Source: Candidatus Enterococcus myersii | GTDB lineage: Bacteria; Bacillota; Bacilli; Lactobacillales; Enterococcaceae | Reading direction: 5' to 3' | DNA length: 64,000 nt | Assembly: GCF_017316025.1 (NCBI RefSeq) | Contig: NZ_JAFLVT010000008.1 | Span: forward strand, 186,001-250,000 | Position numbers and translations under genes: made by a program | The notes under the pieces: generated by a model | What the model was told of the DNA's origin: nothing | Seen by the model: the letters and a program-made list of their open reading frames with translations, nothing else | Databases searched by the model: none | Part shown: positions 35,326-44,645 of the stretch, in pieces | How the letters are laid out: every line of letters begins with the position of its first letter | Numbering within the stretch: the first letter of the stretch is position 1

Positions 35326-35345
35326 GTTATGCGTATAAATTATTT

Positions 35346-35450
35346 CTAACAGGTATAGTTAGCGATACTGTTCATACTACGACGACCATCTATCACCTCT
35401 GAAATGATAGGATATTTTTCTTCTGGAGAATAAAGACTTCTCTTAGACAT
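35346..35450 (-). pseudogene. Remnant of IS3-family transposase OrfA
   Basis: On the minus strand, ATG 35450 starts MSKRSLYSPEEKYPIISEVI followed by DGRRSMNSIA, the N-terminal helix-turn-helix start of IS150/IS3-type OrfA proteins, and stops after 34 codons. The rest of the transposase is absent. Directly upstream is a perfect 16-bp inverted repeat (CTCCCTATAAAGTAGA, 35458-35473, with its complement at 35497-35512), probably the former leader or end of the element. The remaining DNA to 35720 shows no gene. Confidence 0.6.
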
Positions 35451-35711
35451 ACAAAAACTCCCTATAAAGTAGATTTGGAATTTTTGTTTTTCCTTGTCTA
35501 CTTTATAGGGAGCATATCAGACAACGTTCTAGGCTTATTTTGATTTCCACTCAATTACAATTGTTTTCTTTGAGAAGCTTATAAATAGCACACTCATAGG
35601 ATTGCCATGAATCTAACAAAATGGACGGCAGATTTTGATGCTAAATTTAGAGTTGGTCTTTGGATTTTGGAACATTAGAATCAAAACTAGCAGATTACTT
35701 TTTCTAAACAT

Positions 35712-35741
35712 TTGTAATTGATTAGAAAATTATTATATAAT
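35712..35741 (+). promoter_or_regulatory. Promoter of the GA-module surface protein
   Basis: TTGTAA (35712-35717), an 18-bp spacer and TATAAT (35736-35741), 40 bp before the ATG. Confidence 0.55.
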
Positions 35742-35780
35742 GATTAGTAGTTGTGTGGAAAATTAAAAAAGGAGAAAGAT

Positions 35781-38333
35781 ATGAGAAAAATAAAAAGTTT
35801 TCCTAAATCATTTTTTGTAGAAGAAAAATATCGCGCGAAAATGGTCAAAGGGAAAAAAGGTTGGGTTATCAAAGGTATGTTGTTTGCGACTTTGCTTGGT
35901 GGAGGCATGTTGGTTACAAACTCTACACAAGCAAATGCCGCTGAATGGGTTCCAAATTCAGTTCAACAAATTTCTAATCGGATACAATCTGGTCAAACGT
36001 CATTGGAATTTGAATACGGGGACACAGTTTGGCATATTGGGAAAGCGTTGAATATTAAGAATCCAATGAATCTATTGTATGATAATGGCTTTAAACAAGG
36101 TGAACAATATTCAATTCAAGTTGGGACAATTATCTCGTGGGATGGTAATCATGTAAAAGTAACAGATCCATCAGGGAAAGTTATTGGTGATTCCATTATT
36201 GAGGATACTGAAAAGCATGATGCAACACAAACAATTGCCGGTCAAGAATCGGATACAGTAAACAATCAAAGTTCAGTTCAATCTTCATCCGACCAAGGTA
36301 AAGAGATAGTTGGAGGTACTGTTAAGGATGAAGATAAAGTAGACCCTAACCAAACAGTAGCAAATCAACAATCAGATACTCTAAAACAGGAGCATCCACA
36401 AAACAATAATAATCAAACAAGTAACACAGACACAGATAATGGTCAATCAGGTAATATAGGTAACAATAATTCAGATGGAAATGTAACAGATAACAACAAT
36501 GATGATTCAAACAGTGGAAATGGAAACGGAACAGGTAACAATGATGATTCAAACAGTGGAAATGGAAACGGAACAGGTAACAATGATGGTTCAAACAATG
36601 AAAATGGAAACGATGTAACACCACCAGAACCGAACCCAGAACCGAACCCAGAACCGAACCCAGAACCAATTCCTGAACCTGGAGAACCTGGAGAACCTGC
36701 ACTAGAGGAATTGTATGCACAATTGGTAGCTGCTAAAGCGCGTTTAGCTGAACTCGAAAAACAATTGGTACAAGCTGAAGCAGATTTACAAACAGGTATT
36801 GAAGGTAATCAAAATATTGATGCTTTGAAACAAGCAGTAGAAAAAGCACAAAATGATTATAGCGTTGCTGAAGGACAGTTTAATAATGTTAAAGTAACCT
36901 ATGAAGAAACACAAACATTTTATACAACTAAAGCAAGTGAATTAAAAGATTTAGAAGCTGTACGAGATAATGCAAGAGATGCTCTTGATACTAAAGTACA
37001 AGAAGAACAAACAATGCAAAATGCATTGAGTAAAGTAATTGCAAAAATTGAAGCTGCAGGTAGAGATGAACAAGCAGACCCAGTAGACCTTGCAAAACGC
37101 GATGAATTAACAAATGCTCTTGTAATTATTATTAGTGAAAAATCTAGATTACTGGACCAGTTAGTAGAAGCACAAAATAAGGTTTTTAGTAAAGCACATG
37201 AAGTTGAAGCAGTTAACGCTGAGATGAATAAACAATACGTTGCAATGAACAAACAAGAAAAGGGATTGAATGAAGCCCTTGTAATGCTAAATGAAGCTAA
37301 AACTGCTCTAGAAAATGCAAAAGAAGCCGATGTACCTGTTCTTGGGAAAAAAGTAGAAGAAATTAAACAAGAAATTGAAAAACAGAAGCAACTGATTAAA
37401 GACTTAGAAGCTAAAATTGCAGCAAAAGAATTAGAAATTGCCAAAACAGGAGCAATTAAAACAATTAACGAATTGAAATATTTGAATCAAGCGCAAAAGA
37501 ATGTCTATATTCAACAAGTAAAAAGTGCCACTTCTAAAGATGCAGTTGTAACAATTGTAGGACAGGCACAAGATGCAGATGCTAAAGCACAGTATCCACA
37601 GGAGCTACAAAAAGTAAAAGAAGTAGCAATTAAAGAAGTAAATGCTTTAAGTTTCTTATCTAAAGAACAAAAAATGTACTACGTATCTAACATTGCATCA
37701 GCTAAAACGATTGACCGTGTAACCGAGTTAGTAGTAGAGGCACAAAGAGAAAATGAAGCTGCTGAACTAGGTGCTTATAGAATTGAAAAAATTAATGTAG
37801 TTGAAGCATTGCAAAATTTAAGTGAATCTCAAAAATCAGAATATAAGACTGCAATTATGTTTACAGCAACTTCAAAAGCAGAAGTAGATGCTCAAGGTAA
37901 AGCAGCACAAGACCAAGATTTAGATATTCTACATGCAAACATGCAGAATGCAGATATTGAAATTGCAGGTATGGTTTGGTTAACACAAACTGACAAAGAC
38001 AATTACAGAAAAGAAATTTGGTCTTCTACTACAGTTGCACAGCTTAATATTATTCTTACTGAAGCAAGAGCATTAAATGCAGAGAATGAAGCAAATGCAG
38101 AAAAGGTATTAGCCGAAGCTAAAACAAAAGCAATTCAAGAAATTAATAGTTTTGAGTACATGAGTACGCAAGACAAACTAAATTATGTACAAGCTGTAAA
38201 CGAAGCAACTACACTCTCAGGGGTAGATAGGGCTTTAAGTAGCGCAAAAGCAGCTGAACAAGAAGCAGAAAATGCTTACAAGTTGCAACAAGCAAAAGAT
38301 AAAGTTGTAACAACTATTAATAGTTTAAACTAG
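35781..38333 (+). pseudogene. Large surface protein with LysM-like and GA modules, truncated by an in-frame stop
   Basis: The 850-aa reading frame starts at ATG 35781 (GGAG upstream). It has a KxYKxGKxW-type signal (YRAKMVKGKKGWVIKG), a LysM-like region (FEYGDTVWHIGKALNI), an Asn/Asp/Ser/Gly-rich low-complexity stretch with repeated GNGNGTGNND units, a PEPNPEP repeat, a coiled coil (about 315-555) and five GA/albumin-binding-like three-helix modules (such as AIKTINELKYLNQAQKNVYI). A sixth module ends at INSLN-stop: the TAG stands where other modules have Tyr, and the module continues in frame as LTSSRKQYFVTQV. A C-terminal wall anchor is therefore missing. It would have been a host-protein-binding adhesin. 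Confidence 0.75.
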
Positions 38334-38448
38334 TTGACCTCTTCGCGTAAACAATACTTTGTAACACAAGTAATAGTGCTACAAAGATGAAGCAATTGAA
38401 GAAATTGGTGATTTTGGTTGATAAAGATTTAACTTCAGCGGAAAAGAA
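38334..38448 (+). pseudogene. Decayed continuation of GA modules
   Basis: In frame after the stop at 38331 the sequence reads LTSSRKQYFVTQV, the next half of a GA module, for 18 codons; then, in shifted frames, DEAIEEIGDFG and LVDKDLTSAEKKKY. These are recognisable fragments of further modules with several lesions. Confidence 0.6.
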
Positions 38449-38449
38449 A

Positions 38450-38491
38450 AAGTACTAAAACCATGAAATTTATGGTCTTAGTACTTTTTTT
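38450..38491 (+). terminator. Intrinsic terminator after the GA-module gene
   Basis: AGTACTAA-AACCAT and ATGGT-C-TTAGTACT form a long stem followed by TTTTTTT. Confidence 0.85.
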
Positions 38492-38598
38492 AGTACCCAA
38501 AAACTTGATTTAATTTGGTAAGAGTGAGTTATAAAAGTGATAACTCAGTGCAACTTAGCGCCCGTTGGTTTATTTGTTTTTGCTTAAAAAGGTTAATT

Positions 38599-38612
38599 TT
38601 ATTCCCACTCCA
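38599..38612. other. Attachment site attL of the guaA element
   Basis: TTATTCCCACTCCA is repeated exactly at 55143-55156, where it is the last codons and stop of guaA on the minus strand. The two copies bound the integrase-bearing element. The left copy has no gene context. Confidence 0.88.
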
Positions 38613-38672
38613 ATATAGTAGGCGTGCTATAAATCCCCTTAATTCAATGATTATAGCACTCTTTTTAATTCT

Positions 38673-38692
38673 TGGCGGGGATTTTGGCGGGA
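38673..38692. repeat. Arm-type repeats at the left element end
   Basis: TGGCGGGGATTTTGGCGGGA holds two TGGCGGG units; matching units lie at the right end (54951 and 55035-55053). They sit between attL and the integrase gene, as integrase arm-binding sites do. Confidence 0.6.
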
Positions 38693-38705
38693 AACTAGAG
38701 TATTC

Positions 38706-39923
38706 TTATTTTTTGATTACTTGATTGCCCGAAAAAACAATATTTGTTTTTGGTGCTGTTTGAATTTTAATGCTGCCTGACATTTCTTTTGCGATACTTT
38801 CATCTGCACCTGACCACATATGAGAATAGTGTTTTAAGGTAATTTCTGGACTAGAGTGACCCATTCGTTTTGAAAGTACCAATACTGAAACATTAAACTC
38901 ATTGATTAGAAATGAAGCGTGAGAGTGACGTAATCCTTTTGCTTGAATTTTATGGATACCAGCAAATTTAGCGTAGCGTTCAATAATTCTAGCAATAGTT
39001 GACTTGATCATAGGAAGACCATCATAAGAAAAGATGAAGTCATGAATTCCAATCTCATTTTGCCTCTTTTTCCAAACCTTTAGGATAGCAAGGGTATCAT
39101 CATCTAAAACAATCGTTCGTTTACCATCATCTGTTTTGGTGTAATTTTTACGATCCCAATCCGAGCGACTACGGGTGATTAACATATGGTGAACACGCAA
39201 ACGTTTGTTTCTAAAATCCACGTCATCCCACCATAATGCTGCGCCCTCATTGACACGAATACCTGTCATATAATACATCCATAACATCACAAAACACAAA
39301 TGTTCATAAAAATCATCAATGCAAATCGTCGCAATGACTTTTTCAAACTCATCTTTTGTCCAATACGCGACATTACATTTTCCTTTAGGAATCGCCTTTA
39401 CTCGTTTGGAGATATTTACTTCAAGATATTGCATAATAACAGCCATATCCAAGCTTTTCCTAAACATCCCGAAAACCAAGCTAGCATAGCTTGGTGCGTA
39501 TCCAGCACCACCAGAGTCTTTGTCTGACAATAGCCAAGTTCGATAAGATTGAACATCTTCAATTGTGATAGAGCGAAGGGGGGTGTCTGCAAAACGATCA
39601 CGGATATTTTCTAACGTCTTTTTTCGAACTGAAAAGGTACTTTCTTCCACATCTGTTTTATATGCTGGAATATATACACGATCCATAAACTCATTGTACG
39701 TTAGGTGATAGTTTGCATATTTTTGAACTTGATGATATTCTCTTTTTATCTTAATCAATTCTTTGTAGGCTGCGTGAGCAGACGTGAACTTCTTGCCAAA
39801 TGAATCCGTCCTGCTCTTTTTGCGCAGTCTTTTTCCCGTGATACGATCTGTCCCGAGTTCTGTTTCATAATAAAATTGGTTGTCTTTGTCTACATAAACA
39901 CCTGTATATTTTGTTTTAGCCAT
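38706..39923 (-). CDS. int: Tyrosine site-specific integrase
   Basis: The 405-aa enzyme has an N-terminal AP2-like arm-binding domain (YTGVYVDKDNQFYYETELGTDRITGKR), a SAM-like core-binding domain (about 70-170) and the catalytic domain with Arg in TGIRVNEGAAL, LRHSHASF (H-x-x-H/R box), LGHSSPEITLKHYSHM with the nucleophile Tyr. It is of the Tn916/ICE-type integrase group. It lies 94 bp from attL and overlaps the excisionase-like gene, as expected for an element that integrates in the 3' end of guaA. Confidence 0.93.
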   Translation of the reverse strand: MAKTKYTGVYVDKDNQFYYETELGTDRITGKRLRKKSRTDSFGKKFTSAHAAYKELIKIKREYHQVQKYANYHLTYNEFMDRVYIPAYKTDVEESTFSVRKKTLENIRDRFADTPLRSITIEDVQSYRTWLLSDKDSGGAGYAPSYASLVFGMFRKSLDMAVIMQYLEVNISKRVKAIPKGKCNVAYWTKDEFEKVIATICIDDFYEHLCFVMLWMYYMTGIRVNEGAALWWDDVDFRNKRLRVHHMLITRSRSDWDRKNYTKTDDGKRTIVLDDDTLAILKVWKKRQNEIGIHDFIFSYDGLPMIKSTIARIIERYAKFAGIHKIQAKGLRHSHASFLINEFNVSVLVLSKRMGHSSPEITLKHYSHMWSGADESIAKEMSGSIKIQTAPKTNIVFSGNQVIKK

Positions 39924-40122
39924 GTTGTTTTTCCTCCATGTCTAGTTCACTACCTAGAATGGATTCAACGACATCTTTAGGAACACGTCCTAATCGCTTG
40001 TTCATGTAAAATGGATACCCCTTTTGTACCATAATATCCTTTGCTTGTCTAATAATATTCTGAGCGGTGTGTTTTGGATAACCACAGGCAATCAACTCTT
40101 CTTTGCTAATAAAAGAATTCAT
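39916..40122 (-). CDS. DUF3173 family excisionase-like protein
   Basis: The 68-aa basic protein (FISKEELIACGYPKHTAQNI, then GRVPKDVVESIL) matches the short DUF3173 proteins found directly before integrases of Gram-positive elements, likely acting as recombination directionality factor. ATG 40122 has GAGGTG upstream. It overlaps int by 8 bases. Confidence 0.8.
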   Translation of the reverse strand: MNSFISKEELIACGYPKHTAQNIIRQAKDIMVQKGYPFYMNKRLGRVPKDVVESILGSELDMEEKQHG

Positions 40123-40137
40123 AAGTTTCACCTCACT

Positions 40138-41169
40138 TTAGTAAGAATCTTCGTTTTCTAATTCCATCACTTTTTGCTCAATCAGTGTATAATCTCGTTC
40201 TTTTAATTTCTTTCGCCCATTTGCGAGTAATTCTTGGACATAGAGGTTTGCATGTTCATGACTATAGGCTCGCCGAAAGGATTCGTGAATCATTGCCAGT
40301 GATTTCGAGGTAGATTGCTCTAACCAATTTTTTGTTTGGTTTAGCGTGGGCTTTTCTCGAATAACTCGCAACGGAATTTTTGGCATAGCCTTGATAAATT
40401 GATTCCACCACCTCATATTCTTCCAGCGAGCTTTATTGTGGTAGTCAGGGTCTCTCTTAGGTTTTGACTTGAAACAGTAGTGAGAAGCCAATATACCTCG
40501 TATCACGGCATTCAAAGGCGTCCCACGCGCAAGTTTTCTAACTGCTTGAATTGACTTTTGACCAGATAACTCCAATTCCCAACGTACCCATTTTTCTACC
40601 GTAACAATTTCTCCCAGCTGATCTTGCCGTTCCTGTCGCTTGTCATAAATCCGAAGTAGTTGTGGATTCGCCCCAATGTAAAGTGTAAATCCCGTCAAAG
40701 AGCCATCACTGATTTTACCACTATTGATTTCACGAAAATTGCGACTTTGCGAACTTAACAGCCCATTCTTCACATATTTTTCTAACTTCTGTACAGAAGG
40801 AGAAGTCGCATCAAAAATATCAAGAGCTAAGTCTATGCGGGTAATCTTACCGCCCATCTCTAAGATGGTTGCGAGAAATTTTTGCCAATGCCAACCATCA
40901 ATACTAGACATATATTCTTCATATTGTCGGCACCCTTGTCCAGATAAATCAACCAACAGATTTCCGTGACGATCACTCTTATGAAGAACGATGTTTGCGA
41001 AGGATAACTGACTGTCATAAGTAGGGTAGGGACTCCCTCTCATTTCAGAGGTGAACTCCGTGAGAGGGATACCCAACAGTGAGGAAATCATTTCCAAAGA
41101 AGAATTACTTAAAGAAAAACGCAAATAATCTATCAGACACTCGTTACTTTGGAGCGACTGGTGCACCAT
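40138..41169 (-). CDS. Rep_trans-type relaxase (MobT/NicK-like)
   Basis: The 343-aa protein has the fold of rolling-circle initiators of pT181/Tn916 Orf20 type: DYLRFSL near the start, KITRIDLALDIFD (metal/active-site region), GFTLYIGANPQLLRIYDKRQER with the candidate catalytic Tyr, and VRWELELSG. Such proteins nick oriT for transfer and can start rolling-circle replication. ATG 41169 follows AGGAGAACCAG and overlaps the 3' end of the upstream gene. No coupling protein or type IV secretion genes are present, so the element should need a helper conjugative element. Confidence 0.85.
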   Translation of the reverse strand: MVHQSLQSNECLIDYLRFSLSNSSLEMISSLLGIPLTEFTSEMRGSPYPTYDSQLSFANIVLHKSDRHGNLLVDLSGQGCRQYEEYMSSIDGWHWQKFLATILEMGGKITRIDLALDIFDATSPSVQKLEKYVKNGLLSSQSRNFREINSGKISDGSLTGFTLYIGANPQLLRIYDKRQERQDQLGEIVTVEKWVRWELELSGQKSIQAVRKLARGTPLNAVIRGILASHYCFKSKPKRDPDYHNKARWKNMRWWNQFIKAMPKIPLRVIREKPTLNQTKNWLEQSTSKSLAMIHESFRRAYSHEHANLYVQELLANGRKKLKERDYTLIEQKVMELENEDSY

Positions 41170-41656
41170 CTGGTTCTCCTAAGTGATAATTTGTTGCACA
41201 AACTTTTAATGCCGCAAATTGCCACGTATCAATCATTGGTTTTCCTTCGCCGACAAAAGATTTCTTCTGAATTTTTTTGGGATGAACCTGAAGATTGTCA
41301 AAACGAACAGGAATTAACTCATCTTCTTCATATCCATCTAAAATCGGTAAATTTTCTAAATGTTCTACCACAACGGAAATAGGTGAGCCTAGCTCAGTTC
41401 CACCATTATTAATCACAAGTTCCGCAAATGCACGATCATATGCTTTGAATGTGACAGTAATCAGTCCTGTTTCGACATATTCTCCAATATGATTTTGTCC
41501 TTTTTCTATTTTGGGGCTGATTTCAGATTTTAAGGCGACAAAACGTTGTGGAATTTTGAATTGTTTCAAATCAAATTGCAAATCCGCAAGATTATATGTT
41601 TCGGATTCTTTCAATGAGATGGCGCTAGATGTTTTTACAATTAATTTTTTTGGCAT
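41144..41656 (-). CDS. Conserved mobile-element protein of unknown function
   Basis: A 170-aa soluble protein (FDLKQFKIPQRFVALKSEIS, then GLITVTFKAYDRAFAELVI) directly upstream of and overlapping the relaxase gene by 26 bases. Its place corresponds to the small accessory genes preceding mobT in Tn916-like and related elements. No catalytic motif is seen; a role in replication or relaxosome assembly is an inference. Confidence 0.6.
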   Translation of the reverse strand: MPKKLIVKTSSAISLKESETYNLADLQFDLKQFKIPQRFVALKSEISPKIEKGQNHIGEYVETGLITVTFKAYDRAFAELVINNGGTELGSPISVVVEHLENLPILDGYEEDELIPVRFDNLQVHPKKIQKKSFVGEGKPMIDTWQFAALKVCATNYHLGEPDGAPVAPK

Positions 41657-41941
41657 AATAAATTTCTCCTTTTTCTATTTTTTATCATTGATGTGTGGGT
41701 AGTTCAGTCAATAATTAGGGCTACGAATTTTTGTGATCATCCTGTATACCTCCATTAAATTTCTTTCCACATTAACAACGATTGAAATAGGGGTATTTTC
41801 AAAGAATCAGAAAAATCTTATGATTTTTTTAGATATAATAAAAATACATAATCAACTTGTGGGCATTACTATCACAATTGTGGATAGCGAATTATTTGAT
41901 AAATGAGAGAAAAATCCTTAACCTTTAGAAATTCTTAAAAA

Positions 41942-42005
41942 AGGACACTGGTGGATACTGAACTGCCCTCTTTAGGAGGATCAGCCCAGAACACACCAGT
42001 GTCCT
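41942..42005. repeat. 64-nt hairpin in the relaxase upstream region
   Basis: AGGACACTGGTG (41942-41953) pairs perfectly with CACCAGTGTCCT (41994-42005). The 40-base interior can fold further (CCCTC/GAGG). No gene covers it. It could be a replication or transfer origin structure or a small RNA. Confidence 0.55.
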
Positions 42006-42096
42006 ATATAGTTAATTTTTACAAAAAAATAATTCTACGAAAAGTTGGTTCAGACCTTATATAACAAGGGATTCAGCAGATTCTACTGAGTTCGAT

Positions 42097-42119
42097 ACCC
42101 CCGTGTTACTTAAGGGGGA
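42097..42119. other. Candidate oriT inverted repeat
   Basis: ACCCCC and GGGGGA surround GTGTTACTTAA; on the minus strand it reads CCCCCTTAAGTAACACGGGG. It is close in shape and loop sequence to the C-tract/G-tract inverted repeat described in oriT of ICEBs1, which is nicked by the related relaxase NicK. It lies upstream of the relaxase operon in a ~600-bp gene-free stretch (41657-42253). Confidence 0.5.
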
Positions 42120-42253
42120 CTATCCATTATATTGTGAAATGCAGCGATTATTGGTATCCAAATCCTTCTTTTTCATAGATTCAAAAGAGGAATACAACAT
42201 TATTAACTTTCTAATTATTTAAAAGTATTAGTGTAAACTACTTGTAAATCGAT

Positions 42254-42661
42254 TTAATGCTTTTCGTGATATTCCAGTTCAAATGCTTTTCCATATCTTT
42301 CAATATACTTCTTTTCTAATGTGTCTTCTAACAGATACATCTTCTTTTGAGGAATACATGATTGCTTCCATGTCCAATCAACTAAATCATAGCGACCTAT
42401 TCCAGCGATCATTCTAATTTCCTCAATCGGGACGTTTAAAATTACTCTCAAACATTCAATTTTTTTGATTTGATTTTTTCGTCGGAGACTCGTAATGAGA
42501 TTTGGAATAACTGTCACAGGTATAAGCATACCAATACTTAATATTCGAGAATGAAGATCAAAAATTTTAAATAGAAGTAATAAAATGATCCATATTAGAA
42601 TCCAAATAAGCGTATACAAAAAATCAAATTTTTCATTAATGAGCATTCTCTTTTTCCACAC
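42254..42661 (-). CDS. Hypothetical membrane protein
   Basis: A 135-aa protein from GTG 42661 (GGAGG upstream) with two hydrophobic segments (LYTLIWILIWIILLLLFKIF and ILSIGMLIPVTVIPNLI) and a cytosolic C-terminus (IRMIAGIGRYDLVDWTWKQ). No known family. It lies 43 bp after the HTH-membrane regulator on the same strand and may work with it. Confidence 0.55.
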   Translation of the reverse strand: MWKKRMLINEKFDFLYTLIWILIWIILLLLFKIFDLHSRILSIGMLIPVTVIPNLITSLRRKNQIKKIECLRVILNVPIEEIRMIAGIGRYDLVDWTWKQSCIPQKKMYLLEDTLEKKYIERYGKAFELEYHEKH

Positions 42662-42703
42662 AATTTTACCTCCATAAAATGATTTGCACTTAATACCAAA
42701 GGG

Positions 42704-43228
42704 TTAATTAGATAAAAGCTTCAATGTAGCAGAGATTATACAATAGCTTATGAACAAAACACCTAAGAAAATAGTGATTTTTTTTATCCAAGGATTACCA
42801 TATTTATGAACATCCACATCATTCAATTGTTTTGAAAAGTATAGTGTACTTATTCCATTTGTAATTCCTGCTGCTACGATTAAGGACATTAGAACTAGAG
42901 ACTGCTCTTTGCTGTTTCCTATAACCATTAACATTGCAAACAATAAATAGTTTGTCAATTGTGGTCCCAAAAGTGACCATTTTTGCAAAGAATAGGTCTT
43001 TACCTTTTTTTTCATCTCATTCACAATTGCTGATCCCTCCAACAAAAGATTATCGAGTGATAATTCATAGAAATTTGCCAAACGGATTAGCGAGTCAATG
43101 TCTGGAAATGTTTTCCCTCGTTCCCAATTCGAAATAGATTTTTGTGAAGCAAAGATTGCCTTTGCAACTTGTTCCTGAGTCAATTTTCTTTTTATCCTAT
43201 TCTCTTTCAAAATTTGACTAATTTCCAT
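42704..43228 (-). CDS. XRE-family regulator with membrane domain
   Basis: The 174-aa protein has an N-terminal helix-turn-helix (ISQILKENRIKRKLTQEQVAKAIFASQKSISNWERGKTFPD) and, after residue 80, three hydrophobic helices. HTH-plus-membrane proteins of this kind occur beside bacteriocin and DUF3278 genes in lactic acid bacteria. ATG 43228 (MEISQ) is preferred; AAGGGTG lies 11 bases upstream. Target and signal unknown. Confidence 0.75.
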   Translation of the reverse strand: MEISQILKENRIKRKLTQEQVAKAIFASQKSISNWERGKTFPDIDSLIRLANFYELSLDNLLLEGSAIVNEMKKKVKTYSLQKWSLLGPQLTNYLLFAMLMVIGNSKEQSLVLMSLIVAAGITNGISTLYFSKQLNDVDVHKYGNPWIKKITIFLGVLFISYCIISATLKLLSN

Positions 43229-43363
43229 GTAACTATCACCCTTCAATTATTTATCTAGGAATTCTTTTTTGCTACCCAACAGAAGGAATACTGAGTTGAT
43301 TTGTAGTAGAAACATGTTACTAACTGCTAAAACATCCCTATCACAACCTAAACATACCATTTA

Positions 43364-43882
43364 TCAATCAGAATCATTTGTGACTAATTTTAATTGATTT
43401 TTACTAACAAGATACATCGTAAAGCCGAAAAAGAAGCCGGCTGTCAACCAAATTAAAACATTCCATATAGTTACTCTTATTGGATCGTGCCACAATGTGG
43501 GGAATATGAAAGTCATTGTGATAAACATTGAGACTCCCCAGTCTAATCCGATCCAGAATCCTTTCAGCTTTAAAGTTTTTACAGCCAGGATATATGCTTC
43601 TTTATCATCAAATTTTGTTTGCTGTACCTTATACTTCCTGAACTTGAATAAAATATAATAGCTGTTAAATTGTTGCACAGCTAGCAATAAAAATGTCCCT
43701 AATGTAAATTGCTGATGGATAGAATCCCAGATTAAACTAATTAACATCAGAATGGTCGTAAAATAGAACGTTAGCATGTTAGCATTCGCTAATATTTTGT
43801 AGATAGTCACTTTTTGAGATTCTTCTCTTTCTCCCAAATAGCCAACATAACTCCTTAGTAATTTATTCTCGAAATTTTCCAT
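43364..43882 (-). CDS. DUF3278-like membrane protein
   Basis: The 172-aa protein has four membrane helices in two pairs and a start LLRSYVGYLGEREESQKVTIYKILANANMLTF that matches the DUF3278 family as I know it. It follows the response regulator gene by six bases and is probably co-transcribed with the quorum-sensing genes. Members are often near bacteriocin or peptide-sensing loci; function unknown. Confidence 0.6.
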   Translation of the reverse strand: MENFENKLLRSYVGYLGEREESQKVTIYKILANANMLTFYFTTILMLISLIWDSIHQQFTLGTFLLLAVQQFNSYYILFKFRKYKVQQTKFDDKEAYILAVKTLKLKGFWIGLDWGVSMFITMTFIFPTLWHDPIRVTIWNVLIWLTAGFFFGFTMYLVSKNQLKLVTNDSD

Positions 43883-43888
43883 TTCTTC

Positions 43889-44644
43889 TCATCTTCTTTC
43901 GCTTTGTAATGCCAATCTCTTTTTCTGAATGGCCGTGACCTTCCTTTTGGACAAATAGCAGGTAGCTCCCCCAGCCATTTTCAATTGATTTAATGTCCGA
44001 TCAATATCTACAATATTTTCAATATTGACAACTGTTGATTTATGACATCTGAAAAAACGACTATCCATTTTTTCAATTTCTGATAGATTGGCATAAAACT
44101 CAATCCGTTGATTTGTAGCAATCAAAGCTAATTTATGTGGTTGAGAAAATGTTTCAAAATATAAAATTTTTGAAAAAGGGAGTTCAATCATTCGATAATC
44201 ATTTTCAAAACGAAAGACATCTTGAGGAACTTCTTGATCGGAGCTTGTTTGAACATATTCTAAGCATTCGTTAAGACCTTGTATTAACTGTGAATCTTTT
44301 TGATCTTTCGCTAAAAAATGAAGAGCAGATACATGATAAGAATAGGTCAGGACAGAAAATTCTGAATGCGTGGTGACAAAAACAATCGTCGCAAAGCGAT
44401 CTAATGCTCGTATTTTTTTTGCGACCTCTAAGCCTTCTTTCTCTTCCCCCTTGATTTCTATATCCAAAAAGTAAAGCATCTGACTACTACGGTTACCACC
44501 TATGTTATCAATGATTTCTTGCGGTTTACCTGTATCAAAAATATGTTTAATTTCATAGCTGGGATTCGCTTCTGCGATTTCGTTAATGAGCCTGATCAAT
44601 CTTCTTCGTTGCACAAGATCGTCTTCCAGAATTGATATTATCAT
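43889..44644 (-). CDS. LytTR response regulator (AgrA/ComE/PlnC type)
   Basis: The 251-aa regulator has a receiver domain (SILEDDLVQRRRL acidic pocket, phospho-acceptor Asp61 in LYFLDIEIKG, FVTTHSE, and Lys in FLAKD) and a C-terminal LytTR DNA-binding domain (ILYFETFSQPHKLALIA, then FFRCHKSTVVNIENI). ATG 44644 lies one base after the histidine-kinase stop, with AAGGAG upstream, so the two are coupled. It should activate the exporter and bacteriocin promoters from the operator at 50625-50691 once phosphorylated. Confidence 0.9.
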   Translation of the reverse strand: MIISILEDDLVQRRRLIRLINEIAEANPSYEIKHIFDTGKPQEIIDNIGGNRSSQMLYFLDIEIKGEEKEGLEVAKKIRALDRFATIVFVTTHSEFSVLTYSYHVSALHFLAKDQKDSQLIQGLNECLEYVQTSSDQEVPQDVFRFENDYRMIELPFSKILYFETFSQPHKLALIATNQRIEFYANLSEIEKMDSRFFRCHKSTVVNIENIVDIDRTLNQLKMAGGATCYLSKRKVTAIQKKRLALQSERR

Positions 44645-44645
44645 C

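Noticed and set aside
35458-35512. Complete insertion sequence with terminal inverted repeats
   Set aside because: The 16-bp repeats are only 23 bp apart and the transposase fragment lies outside them, so they do not bound an element.
36520-36640. Tandem nucleotide repeats as a CRISPR-like array
   Set aside because: The repeats are codon-phased GNGNGTGNND units inside the adhesin reading frame without spacers.
36346-36720. Long minus-strand open frame opposite the Asn-rich region
   Set aside because: It is a shadow of the repetitive coding sequence (Leu/Val/His-rich, no ribosome site).
38515-38724. Small gene across the left element junction
   Set aside because: It spans attL and the arm repeats, lacks a ribosome site and has no family resemblance.
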